Below, one piece after another: positions 17,934 through 26,194 of a stretch of 64,000 bases of DNA. The notes beneath the pieces were generated by a model. The model had not been told where the DNA came from. It was given only the letters and a program-made list of their open reading frames with translations, and searched no databases. This DNA is from JBHHUI01 sp965248775 (lineage in GTDB: Bacteria; Chloroflexota; Anaerolineae; Anaerolineales; JBHHUI01): contig OZ252150.1 of the NCBI GenBank assembly GCA_965248775.1, forward strand, positions 2,728,001 through 2,792,000. The letters are read 5' to 3'. Every line of letters begins with the position of its first letter. Position 1 is the stretch's first letter. The translations under genes and the position numbers were made by a program.

Positions 17934-19028
17934 TCAATCAGAGCCAACTAACTCCTGAATGGACGCAACTCCGGCCGCGTGTACCGCAGCGGCCAAACCG
18001 CGCTTAATTCTTTGCACCAAGCTCGGACCATGATAAACCATCCCGGTATAGATTTGCACGAGAGATGCCCCGGCCCGAATTCGTTCCAAGGCCGCAGCGG
18101 CACTATCAATACCACCCACCCCCACAATCGGCAGGCGGCCCGCGCTCAGCTTGTACACCTGCCGCACGACCTCTGTTGCGCGATCGCGCAATGGGACACC
18201 ACTCAGACCGCCGGTCTCGGCTTGTTGAGCGCTCAGCAAACCTACCCGCCGGACTGTTGTATTGGTCGCAATCAAACCATCAATGCCCGCCTCCATTGCC
18301 GCTTGGACAACACATTCGAGCTGGCTCGTTGCCATATCCGGACTGATCTTCACTAGCAGCGGCACTAACCTGTTGGATTGCTGCGCGAGTTCCACGCGTT
18401 TTGCAGAGATTGAAGCGAGCAGCTGCGGAAGAGATTCTTCACTTTGCAAATCGCGCAAGCCGGGCGTGTTGGGCGAACTGACATTGATCGCGATGTAGTC
18501 TGCTTTTGGATAGGCGGCCTGCAGTAAGGCAATGTAATCATCAGCCGCTTGAGCATTGGAGGTATCCTTCGCTTTGCCTAAATTGAGGCCGATGCAAGTC
18601 TCTGGATAAAACCGGCGTGCATGATTGAGTGATTGTTCGGCGAGCGCATCAATACCACGGTTGGGAAAACCCAGCCGATTAATCATCGCATCGTCTGTGA
18701 CGAGGCGGAAGATGCGCGGTCGTGGATTGCCTGTTTGTGTTTCGGGAGTAAGCGTGCCAACCTCCACATGCCCGAATCCCAACATTCCAAGCCCGGCGAT
18801 TGCCACGCCATCTTTGTCATAGCCGGCAGCCAACCCCACTGGATTCTGGAAATCGATTCCAAAAACTGAGACGCGCAGGGCCGCATCGTGATAGTGAAAG
18901 TTGCGCCTAAGCGCGCTGCGACCGAGCGCTGTCGCGGAAGTTATGGCGAGTAATTGCAATGTCAACTGATGTGCGGCTTCCGGCTCAAGGCGAAACAGAA
19001 GGGGACGCAGCAACCACGCATAAATCAT
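17934..19028 (-). CDS. pyrD: Dihydroorotate dehydrogenase (quinone type)
   Basis: Class 2 PyrD oxidises dihydroorotate to orotate and passes electrons to quinone at the membrane. The 364-residue protein has the N-terminal helix of this class (AWLLRPLLFRLEPEAAHQ), then NPVGLAAGYDKDG, the FMN site, NVSSPNTPGLRDLQ with the catalytic Ser of class 2, and GLIATNTT. ATG 19028 shares ATGA with the stop of pyrFE. It is the last gene of the pyr operon. Confidence 0.96.
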   Translation of the reverse strand: MIYAWLLRPLLFRLEPEAAHQLTLQLLAITSATALGRSALRRNFHYHDAALRVSVFGIDFQNPVGLAAGYDKDGVAIAGLGMLGFGHVEVGTLTPETQTGNPRPRIFRLVTDDAMINRLGFPNRGIDALAEQSLNHARRFYPETCIGLNLGKAKDTSNAQAADDYIALLQAAYPKADYIAINVSSPNTPGLRDLQSEESLPQLLASISAKRVELAQQSNRLVPLLVKISPDMATSQLECVVQAAMEAGIDGLIATNTTVRRVGLLSAQQAETGGLSGVPLRDRATEVVRQVYKLSAGRLPIVGVGGIDSAAAALERIRAGASLVQIYTGMVYHGPSLVQRIKRGLAAAVHAAGVASIQELVGSD

Positions 19029-20443
19029 CGCTCTCTGGAAAGAAACGTCTCCACAGCGGCAATTTGCTCGGCAAAAATCGCTCCGCTGCGTTGCCAATGC
19101 GGCAACAATGTGCGCAATTCCACGACAGGGTGATAGCGATAGCCCCGGCCTTCAAGGTCGATGCGTGCGGAGCCGTTTCGGTCGATCAGGACAACAATGT
19201 CACGAACTTGCAGTCCGGCCTCGGAAAGTTTTTCAATCGCTTCAATCTTCGAAGCACCCGTCGTCGCAAGATCGTCTATTAGGATGGCTGTATCTCCTGC
19301 CGAAAACACGCCTTCTACCAGCACCCGCGTTCCATATTGTTTTGCTTCTTTGCGAGGGTACAGCATGGAGCGCCGTAGTTCATATCCGATGGCCGTTGCA
19401 ATTGGGAGCCCGGCATAAGGGAGGCCTGCCAGATGATCATATTCCAGATCGGCCAGCACACGGGCATAGGCAGCCACAACCCGTTGCATGGTCTGTGGAA
19501 AACCGACCAATCGTCGCAGATCAATATAAAAGGGAGAAACGATTCCGGACTTGAGTGTAAATCTCCCGAATCGAACGCAGCCGGTTGCGAGTAAGTCTGC
19601 AGCCAGTTCGGCAATCAGATGATCTTCATTAGAAGCTCTTTCCTGCATTGAGCGCGAGCTCCGTTCCTGATTAATCTGGTCGCGCAGTTCGCGAGCTGCG
19701 GCACCTGCATCATCAGCGCGTGCAAGCGAACGAGAGACGGAAATCAACATACCGAGCCCGTCGGGTCGCAGTCCGGCGTTTAGTGCAGCCGCGAGATCGC
19801 CCCCTTGCGCGCCTACGCCCGGCACGAGGAACCAGAGTCCAGGCGCTGCACGGCGTACCCGTGCCAACGCTTCCGGGTATGTTGCACCGACTACCAGCCC
19901 CACATTGTATTTTTGATTCCATTCCACGGCCCGCGTTGCGACTTTCTCGTACAGCGCCCTGCCGTGCTGGGCATGTAATTGAAAATCGTCCGCGCCCGGA
20001 TTCGAAGTTTTGCACAAGACAAAAACGCCGTGTTCAGCCGCATGGAAGAAAGGGGAAATCGCATCCCCGCCGAGATATGGATTGACAGTAAGCGCATGCG
20101 CACCGAGCACATCGAAGGCCGCCCGAGCATAGGCCTCTGCGGATGAGGCAATATCACCACGTTTGGCGTCGAGGATCACCGGAATTCCGTCCGGCACCGC
20201 GGCAATCACAGCCTGTAAGGCTGCTACGCCATCCTGACCCAGAGCTTCAAAAAAAGCGGCATTCGGCTTGAAGGCACAGGCGAATTCTGCTGTAGCCGTA
20301 ATGAGTTTTTCGCAGAAAGTGTGGGCGGCCCGGGCGCTGTTCTCGGGCAGCAATTCCGGATGGGGATCCAACCCCACGCAGAGCAGTGAGTCGCTGGCAA
20401 TCGCGCGTGCTTGTAGACGTTCAAAAAACGGCTGCTCAGTCAT
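19025..20443 (-). CDS. pyrFE: Bifunctional OMP decarboxylase / orotate phosphoribosyltransferase
   Basis: A 472-residue fusion that performs the last two steps of UMP synthesis. Residues 1 to about 275 are OMP decarboxylase of the subfamily 2 type (CVGLDPHPELLP, DAKRGDIASSAEAYA, TVNPYLGGDA, VPGVGAQGG). Residues about 285-472 are orotate phosphoribosyltransferase (FGRFTLKSGIVSPFYIDLR, and the PRPP loop AILIDDLATTGAS). The order decarboxylase first is opposite to that of the animal UMP synthase. The fusion allows channelling of OMP. It lies between pyrB and pyrD. Confidence 0.95.
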   Translation of the reverse strand: MTEQPFFERLQARAIASDSLLCVGLDPHPELLPENSARAAHTFCEKLITATAEFACAFKPNAAFFEALGQDGVAALQAVIAAVPDGIPVILDAKRGDIASSAEAYARAAFDVLGAHALTVNPYLGGDAISPFFHAAEHGVFVLCKTSNPGADDFQLHAQHGRALYEKVATRAVEWNQKYNVGLVVGATYPEALARVRRAAPGLWFLVPGVGAQGGDLAAALNAGLRPDGLGMLISVSRSLARADDAGAAARELRDQINQERSSRSMQERASNEDHLIAELAADLLATGCVRFGRFTLKSGIVSPFYIDLRRLVGFPQTMQRVVAAYARVLADLEYDHLAGLPYAGLPIATAIGYELRRSMLYPRKEAKQYGTRVLVEGVFSAGDTAILIDDLATTGASKIEAIEKLSEAGLQVRDIVVLIDRNGSARIDLEGRGYRYHPVVELRTLLPHWQRSGAIFAEQIAAVETFLSRER

Positions 20444-20461
20444 TTGCGTCCTCTGCCATGC

Positions 20462-21463
20462 CTATACTTTCCCCAATACCAGTGCCAGCAGCGCCATCCG
20501 AATATACATGCCATAGCGCATCTGGCGAAAATATGCCGCGCGCGGATCGCGGTCAAGTTTCGGGGAGATTTCGCCCACACGCGGTAAGGGGTGCATGATG
20601 ACCATATCGGTACTTGCCGCGACAAGTGTTTCCGGGGTGATGACATAGCTGCCTTTCAACGTATCATAAGTAGCCGGATCATCGAATCGCTCCTTCTGCA
20701 CCCGCGTCACATATAACACATCGGTGTCGGCAAGAACAGCAGCCAGCGTATCGTGTTCGCTCTGTTCAATGCCGCGCGCTTCGATCTCCTGGTGGATGGT
20801 TGGTGGTAGGCGTAGAATGTCCGGCGAAACATAGCGTAGACGCACATCGAATAACGATAGCAGCCGTGCCAGAGAATGCACCGTGCGACCGTATTTCAGA
20901 TCGCCCAGCATCGTGACAGTCAGGCCGTCCACCGCGCCACGTTCTTCGAGGATTGTAAACAAATCGAGCAGTGCTTGCGTAGGATGTTCGCCAATTCCGT
21001 CGCCTGCGTTGATAACCGGAATGCTGGCTGCGGCAGCCGCAATGGCTGCAGAGCCCTGCTCAGGATGGCGTAACACAATCACATCGGCGTAGCACTCCAG
21101 CGTCCGCACGGTATCCGGCAGGGACTCCCCTTTTGCCACGGATGAATATTGCACATTGTTGATCGGGATGACGCTGCCGCCCAGTCGTTCCATCGCTGCC
21201 AGAAATGAAGACGAAGTGCGCGTTGAAGGTTCGTAAAAAAGGTTCGCGAGCAGCTTGCCTTTGAGCAGATCAATGGCACCTACATGCTCGACCATCGTGC
21301 GCATATTGGCCGCCACATTACAGATGTAATCCAGATCGTGGCGGCTGAACTGCACGACTGAAATCACATCCTGTCCGTAGAAACGGCTGTCACTCCGATC
21401 CCCAAAGGGCAGATGGCTGTTGATTTCATGTTCTTCGGTAAGTTGCACTCCGGTCTGGCTCAT
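20462..21463 (-). CDS. pyrB: Aspartate carbamoyltransferase catalytic subunit
   Basis: Joins carbamoyl phosphate and aspartate in the first committed step of pyrimidine synthesis. The 333-residue protein shows the carbamoyl phosphate loop FYEPSTRTSSSF, then VIVLRHPEQGSA, HPTQALLDLFTI and MHPLPRVGEI. A pyrI regulatory subunit is not seen nearby. The ATG follows AGGAG at a good distance, so this gene uses a normal ribosome binding site, unlike several leaderless candidates in the window. Confidence 0.96.
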   Translation of the reverse strand: MSQTGVQLTEEHEINSHLPFGDRSDSRFYGQDVISVVQFSRHDLDYICNVAANMRTMVEHVGAIDLLKGKLLANLFYEPSTRTSSSFLAAMERLGGSVIPINNVQYSSVAKGESLPDTVRTLECYADVIVLRHPEQGSAAIAAAAASIPVINAGDGIGEHPTQALLDLFTILEERGAVDGLTVTMLGDLKYGRTVHSLARLLSLFDVRLRYVSPDILRLPPTIHQEIEARGIEQSEHDTLAAVLADTDVLYVTRVQKERFDDPATYDTLKGSYVITPETLVAASTDMVIMHPLPRVGEISPKLDRDPRAAYFRQMRYGMYIRMALLALVLGKV

Positions 21464-21495
21464 AAGCTGCTCCTAAATCGAAGACCGAACATTAT

Positions 21496-22575
21496 TTATA
21501 TGGCATGCACGCAGCGGCCTGATCCCGCTGCCGCGCGCAACTCGCCATTCTCGTAGGCGATCTCATTGCGTAAAAACACACGGGTCACACGCCCACGAAG
21601 CTGCCAGCCTTCGAACGGCGTCCAGCCGCAACGCGAGTACATTGCAGCGGCCCGCACTTCCCATTCTAGATCGGGATCAATTTCTACCCAGGTGTCTTCC
21701 TGAACAGGCAGTTGAAAGATGCGCTGTGGATTGGTGTGCATGCGGGTGACAATGTCATCCATTTCAAGGTCCCCGGCATGCACGGCGAGCAGGAGCAGTG
21801 CCAGCGCAGTTTCCAGCCCGGGAAACCCAGGCGGCGGCGCAGCGCCGTCCTTTTCAGAAAGTGTATGTGGGGCGTGGTCAGTGGCAAAACAATCAATAAC
21901 TGCCAGGTTATCCCATAGTGCCCGGCGGTCTTCTTCGGTCGCAAGTATCGGGCGGACTTCTGCCCGACCACCCCGCGGCGGGCCGGGTTGACCCGCAGGC
22001 GTGCCTTTGGCCGTGAGAAACAAATGATGTGGACAGACTTCGCAGGTCACTAGCAGACCGCGTTCTTTCGCTGCGCGAATCATCTCGATCTCCGCCTTGC
22101 GGCTCACATGGCAGATGTGCACCGGCCGGTCTGCGAGTTGAGCAGCCAGAATAGCCGCAGCGGCTGTCCGGCCCTCGGCATGCACGGCCAGTGGTCGATC
22201 TGCAGGCCACGCCTGCAAATGCGCAAGCAAACCATCAAGACCATCAATGCGTAGCGGCCCAAAAGTCTGATCCAGATACATCTTCAGACCGCATGTGTGG
22301 TTGGCTAAATTGGGAAGCGCAGCGATGTTTGTATCGCCGGCACCGATGTAAATTCCGTAATCGCAACGCGCTTTTGATGCCGCCGCTGTATGCGTCTGTG
22401 TGAGCGTTTCGGCGTCTGTCACTGGGGGAGCGGTGTTGGGCATCGCTAGAACTTGTGTGAATCCGCCAGCCAGAGCAGCCGCCGTGCCACTCTCCCAATC
22501 TTCTTTATGAGTCTGTCCAGGATCGCGCAGATGCACATGAGGGTCGATCAATCCAGGAAGCCGAAGGGTTGTCAT
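21496..22575 (-). CDS. pyrC: Dihydroorotase
   Basis: A 359-residue amidohydrolase that closes carbamoyl aspartate to dihydroorotate. Zinc motif DPHVHLRDPG is near the N-terminus, followed by AMPNTAPPV, CHVSRKAEIEMI, CEVCPHHLF and FATDHAPHT. These are those of the longer class I/II-like bacterial enzyme, although 359 residues is short for class I. The region with Lys carbamylation is replaced by GLKMYLDQTFG. It is the first gene of pyrC-pyrB-pyrFE-pyrD, which has no carA/carB in the window. Confidence 0.94.
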   Translation of the reverse strand: MTTLRLPGLIDPHVHLRDPGQTHKEDWESGTAAALAGGFTQVLAMPNTAPPVTDAETLTQTHTAAASKARCDYGIYIGAGDTNIAALPNLANHTCGLKMYLDQTFGPLRIDGLDGLLAHLQAWPADRPLAVHAEGRTAAAAILAAQLADRPVHICHVSRKAEIEMIRAAKERGLLVTCEVCPHHLFLTAKGTPAGQPGPPRGGRAEVRPILATEEDRRALWDNLAVIDCFATDHAPHTLSEKDGAAPPPGFPGLETALALLLLAVHAGDLEMDDIVTRMHTNPQRIFQLPVQEDTWVEIDPDLEWEVRAAAMYSRCGWTPFEGWQLRGRVTRVFLRNEIAYENGELRAAAGSGRCVHAI

Positions 22576-22689
22576 GGTGCGGAGGCGGAATTGTACAATG
22601 GAACGCCTGCCAGTGACAGTAATAAGGTAGCGATAGGGTCAACGCGCCATGTTATAATGCCAATGGAACAGACGTTCGCCCCCTGATTA
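22576..22689. promoter_or_regulatory. Divergent promoter region pyrC / nurA
   Basis: On the plus strand TATAAT at 22653-22658 is a strong -10 candidate for nurA, with a leader of about 25 bases. On the minus strand TACAAT is found 14 bases before the pyrC ATG. No clear -35 boxes were seen, and no PyrR-type leader structure was found. Confidence 0.45.
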
Positions 22690-23880
22690 ATGGCACTTGA
22701 ACTCAACAAACTCACGTACCAGGTTGATGGCCTCGGCGAAACATTGTTGAATCGCTCGGAGGAACTTGCTGCAAGTGTTCCAGTCGCCCGCGAAGAATTG
22801 CGCATCATTGCGCAGCACCCTGACGATCTCGACAAGAAAATCCAAAAGGCACTGAACTTCCGCTGGGCTGGTGCGATCCCCACCGACGAACAGCTCGACG
22901 CAATTTTCCCTGCACCCGCTCTTCCCCAGCGCGCAGACATTATTGCGGCGGATGGCTCCCAAGTGTATCCGGATCGTCATGGCCTGGCGCTTTATTATCT
23001 CATCAACATCGGCAGCATCGTTTTCAAACATGGCCTGGGCAAAGCGCCTGAATGTTTCTCGCAACCTGTCGTGTACCACGAAACGAAAGATTTATATGAT
23101 GGCGAGAACCTGGTAGCTGCCGCCCGCATCAATGCAAGGCGGGACATCGCCGAACTGGCAGAACTTGCTGCGCGTGCAACACAATTAGAGAAAGATGATT
23201 CGGCACCCATATTGACGTTGCTCGACAATGGACTTTTACTTTATTTCTCGCTGCAAGCAACGGATCGTGCTCAGCTCGACGAAATTTTACGTCTGTATTT
23301 GGCCGAGCTGGACAACCTGCGCAGGAGCGGCGCTGTAATTGCGGGAATAGTGGATCGCCCCCAGGCAGCCAGTGTTGTAAGGTTATTGCGACTGGCGACA
23401 ATGGAACTCGACGAGATCAACGAAGATACGCTGCGCGTCACCTCTCCATTCGAACGCATCATTGATCGCCGTCTGTTCGAAGAGCTGCCCCCCGAACATC
23501 GCACAGCGGTCTTTGCCAATGCTTCACCCCAGAATACGGACTTCTACAAACCGCGTGGTCACAAGATTCATTTTTTCTATCTCAACGCCGGCGGCAGTAG
23601 TGGCACAATTTTGCGAGTAGAAATCCCGGAATGGGTGGCGAATGACCCCGAGAAATTAGATCTCGTACATGCCGGAATCGTGGAACAATCTCGCGTGACC
23701 GGTGGCTTTCCGTATGTCTTGATGCGGGCGCATGAACTGGCAGTCGTGTCGAACGCCGAGCGTAACGACCTGGACCAGATGGTCATGCAGGAAATGATCC
23801 AACGCGGCATGTCGCCCGAACAATCGTTGAAAGCGCAGGGCAAAGCCTGGACCGGCGGCAGCAAGCGGAGGTATAGATAG
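22690..23880 (+). CDS. nurA: NurA-family DNA end-resection nuclease
   Basis: A 396-residue protein with the NurA nuclease domain: the catalytic AADGSQ (about residue 90), TLLDNGLLLYF in the middle, and the late TGGFPYVLMRAHELAVVS part. In archaea NurA and the translocase HerA, together with Mre11-Rad50, resect double-strand breaks; bacterial pairs exist but are less studied. The herA gene is two genes downstream, which supports the assignment strongly. The start has no clear ribosome binding site. Confidence 0.9.
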   Translation: MALELNKLTYQVDGLGETLLNRSEELAASVPVAREELRIIAQHPDDLDKKIQKALNFRWAGAIPTDEQLDAIFPAPALPQRADIIAADGSQVYPDRHGLALYYLINIGSIVFKHGLGKAPECFSQPVVYHETKDLYDGENLVAAARINARRDIAELAELAARATQLEKDDSAPILTLLDNGLLLYFSLQATDRAQLDEILRLYLAELDNLRRSGAVIAGIVDRPQAASVVRLLRLATMELDEINEDTLRVTSPFERIIDRRLFEELPPEHRTAVFANASPQNTDFYKPRGHKIHFFYLNAGGSSGTILRVEIPEWVANDPEKLDLVHAGIVEQSRVTGGFPYVLMRAHELAVVSNAERNDLDQMVMQEMIQRGMSPEQSLKAQGKAWTGGSKRRYR

Positions 23881-23887
23881 GCAAAGC

Positions 23888-24478
23888 ATGGCAGAAATCC
23901 CCATTGGTCGTATGTTGCGCAGTGCAACCACCGGCTTCACATTTGGCTGTTCCGTACCCGAGCCGGCGGTTCCGATTTTTGGAACTTTCGTTAAGGCGCC
24001 GGCGCAGCGCGGCGCTACTCACATCATCGGATTGATCTACGACATTGTGATCGAAGATGATCCATTCGTACGCCAGATGATTGCTACACCGGACCTGCCG
24101 GAGGAGTATATTCTTGACCAGCGCGAGAATCGCCAAGTGCCGCTGGAGGTCAGCGTTCTGGCCGTGGGATACGAGAATGGCGACGGAGTGAACTACGCCC
24201 TGCCGCCTCAACCACCAATCACACTCGATAGCGTCGAGTTGTGCAGCGAAGAAGAGATCGTCACCTTCACCCGTTCGCTCGACTTCCTGCGTCTCATCTT
24301 GGCGGCACGCGACTTGCCTGCGGATGAACTCGTGGCCTCTGCATTGCAACAGGCTGCCTCCATGCGACCCGTCGATGGACGTCCGCGCTATCTGAAAGAA
24401 GCGGGTCGCTATATCGCCCGACAACTATCATTTGATCTGCCGCGCCTCGACAACCTATTACGCCGCATCTCTGTGTGA
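23888..24478 (+). CDS. Unknown protein between nurA and herA
   Basis: A 196-residue protein without signal or membrane segment. The N-terminal ~90 residues (IGRMLRSATTGFTFGCSVPE, GATHIIGLIYDIVIEDD) look like a small beta barrel similar to the HAS-barrel that opens HerA proteins. The C-terminal half is helical (FTRSLDFLRLILAARDLP, RPRYLKEAGRYIARQL). It lies 7 bases after nurA and 23 before herA, so it is surely part of the same unit. A role as docking factor between nuclease and translocase is inference from position. Confidence 0.75.
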   Translation: MAEIPIGRMLRSATTGFTFGCSVPEPAVPIFGTFVKAPAQRGATHIIGLIYDIVIEDDPFVRQMIATPDLPEEYILDQRENRQVPLEVSVLAVGYENGDGVNYALPPQPPITLDSVELCSEEEIVTFTRSLDFLRLILAARDLPADELVASALQQAASMRPVDGRPRYLKEAGRYIARQLSFDLPRLDNLLRRISV

Positions 24479-24501
24479 ACTGAACCTACTGAAATACGAT
24501 T

Positions 24502-26187
24502 ATGAGCGATTCTGAACTCGACGAATTTTTCCCGCGCGAAGAACATATCCTGGCAGGCGGCCGTATCCGTCTCGGCACGGTCGTCGGAGGCTCGCTCTCG
24601 CAGGGGTTAAGCGTCCGGTTGAACACGGGTGCCCTCCCGGGTGGGGTGATCGAAGACCTGGCCGTGGGACGATATGTGGTGCTTGACGGTCTCACAGGCA
24701 AGCGTTTCTTTTCCATAGTCACCGACATTGCTCTGGAAAGTTCCAATCCGATGCTGGAGAAAGCGCCGCCGGAACTGGATGACCCTTTCTTACTGGACAT
24801 CTATCGCAGCACCATTGCCTATGGGCAAGCGATGGTTACGCCGATGCTCGTGCTGGAAAGCGAAGACGCGAATCCGAAACCGGTGAAGACCATCCCCGCA
24901 CACTTTTCACCGGTATTAGAGGCAACCGAAGAGGACGTTTCGCGCGTCTTTGGACAGGAAGATGATGACCACTTCCACATCGGCTCACCACTCGATATGG
25001 AAGATGTCAAAGTCAATCTCGACCTGGATCGTTTTGTAGAGCGCTCATCAGGTGTGTTCGGCAAGAGCGGCACTGGCAAATCGTTCATTACCCGCACAGT
25101 GCTTACAGGTGTGATCCAGTCTGGCAAGGCTGCCTGTCTTATATTCGATATGCACAACGATTATGGCTGGGAGATCACCGACGAGCGCGGGAGAAGTTTC
25201 AAAGGGTTGCGCCAACTCTTCCCCGATGGACGTGTCAATGTCTACACGCTGGACGAACGCACCTCGCGCAATCGCGGCAGCAAGATTGACGGGACAGTGC
25301 AGATCGGCTATGAACAGATCAGCCCGGAGGATGTCGATATGTTAGCCGGTGTGCTGGCGCTTTCCGATGTGCAGGTCGGCGCGCTGTACTACCTGCGGCG
25401 CAAGTTAGGTCGCAAATGGTTCCACATGCTGCTCGATCCGGATGAAGCTCAGCAAGTTCGTCTCGACGATCTGATCGAGACAGGGAATATTCTCAAGGGC
25501 ACGCTCGGCGCGATCCAGCGTAAGTTGGAGTTCTTCCGACGCATGGATTTTATTGTCGAGCGCAGCAGTGAGAATGTTGTGGATCAGATATTCCACGCAC
25601 TCAACGCAGGCAAAAGCATTGTGCTCGAGTTCGGCACCTACGGCGATAGCTTGCCCGCCTACATTTTTGTTGCGAATTATCTAACCCGCCGCATCCATGC
25701 TCGCTACGTCGACGCCAAGAACAAAGCCGCCGGAAAGCAAGGTGATGAGCCGCATAAGCTCATGATCGTCATCGAGGAAGCGCACAAGTTCCTCGATCCC
25801 GAGATTGCCGGCCACACGATCTTTGGAACGATTGCGCGCGAGCTGCGCAAGTACAATGTGACGTTACTCATCGTAGATCAGCGCCCGAGCGGGATTGACG
25901 ATGAAGTGATGAGTCAGATTGGCACACGCGTCACATGCCTGCTCGATAACGAAGCCGATATCCGGGCTGTTTTCTCCGGCGTGAGCGGGGCCAGCGCGCT
26001 GCGACAGGTGCTCGCTCGGCTGGACACCCAACAACAGGCGCTGATTATGGGGCATGCCGTGCCAATGCCTGTGGTAATCCGCACGCGCGAATATGGGCCG
26101 GAGTTGTATGCCGCCGTGGGCTATACAGACGAAGAAGAGCGCACCCGCCGAACCAATTCCGATAAGGCGGCGCTGTTCGGCAGTTAA
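24502..26187 (+). CDS. herA: HerA-type DNA translocase ATPase
   Basis: A 561-residue FtsK/HerA-like ATPase that would pump DNA for NurA. The HAS-barrel at the N-terminus (IRLGTVVGGSLSQGLSVRL) is followed by Walker A GKSGTGKSF (about residue 190), Walker B KLMIVIEEAHKF, and the arginine/sensor part LIVDQRPSGIDDEVMSQIGTR. IRDEYGP-like EYGPELYA ends the ATPase core. HerA acts as a hexamer in the cytoplasm. The gene is followed after 7 bases by a PBP gene. Confidence 0.92.
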   Translation: MSDSELDEFFPREEHILAGGRIRLGTVVGGSLSQGLSVRLNTGALPGGVIEDLAVGRYVVLDGLTGKRFFSIVTDIALESSNPMLEKAPPELDDPFLLDIYRSTIAYGQAMVTPMLVLESEDANPKPVKTIPAHFSPVLEATEEDVSRVFGQEDDDHFHIGSPLDMEDVKVNLDLDRFVERSSGVFGKSGTGKSFITRTVLTGVIQSGKAACLIFDMHNDYGWEITDERGRSFKGLRQLFPDGRVNVYTLDERTSRNRGSKIDGTVQIGYEQISPEDVDMLAGVLALSDVQVGALYYLRRKLGRKWFHMLLDPDEAQQVRLDDLIETGNILKGTLGAIQRKLEFFRRMDFIVERSSENVVDQIFHALNAGKSIVLEFGTYGDSLPAYIFVANYLTRRIHARYVDAKNKAAGKQGDEPHKLMIVIEEAHKFLDPEIAGHTIFGTIARELRKYNVTLLIVDQRPSGIDDEVMSQIGTRVTCLLDNEADIRAVFSGVSGASALRQVLARLDTQQQALIMGHAVPMPVVIRTREYGPELYAAVGYTDEEERTRRTNSDKAALFGS

Positions 26188-26194
26188 ACGAACG

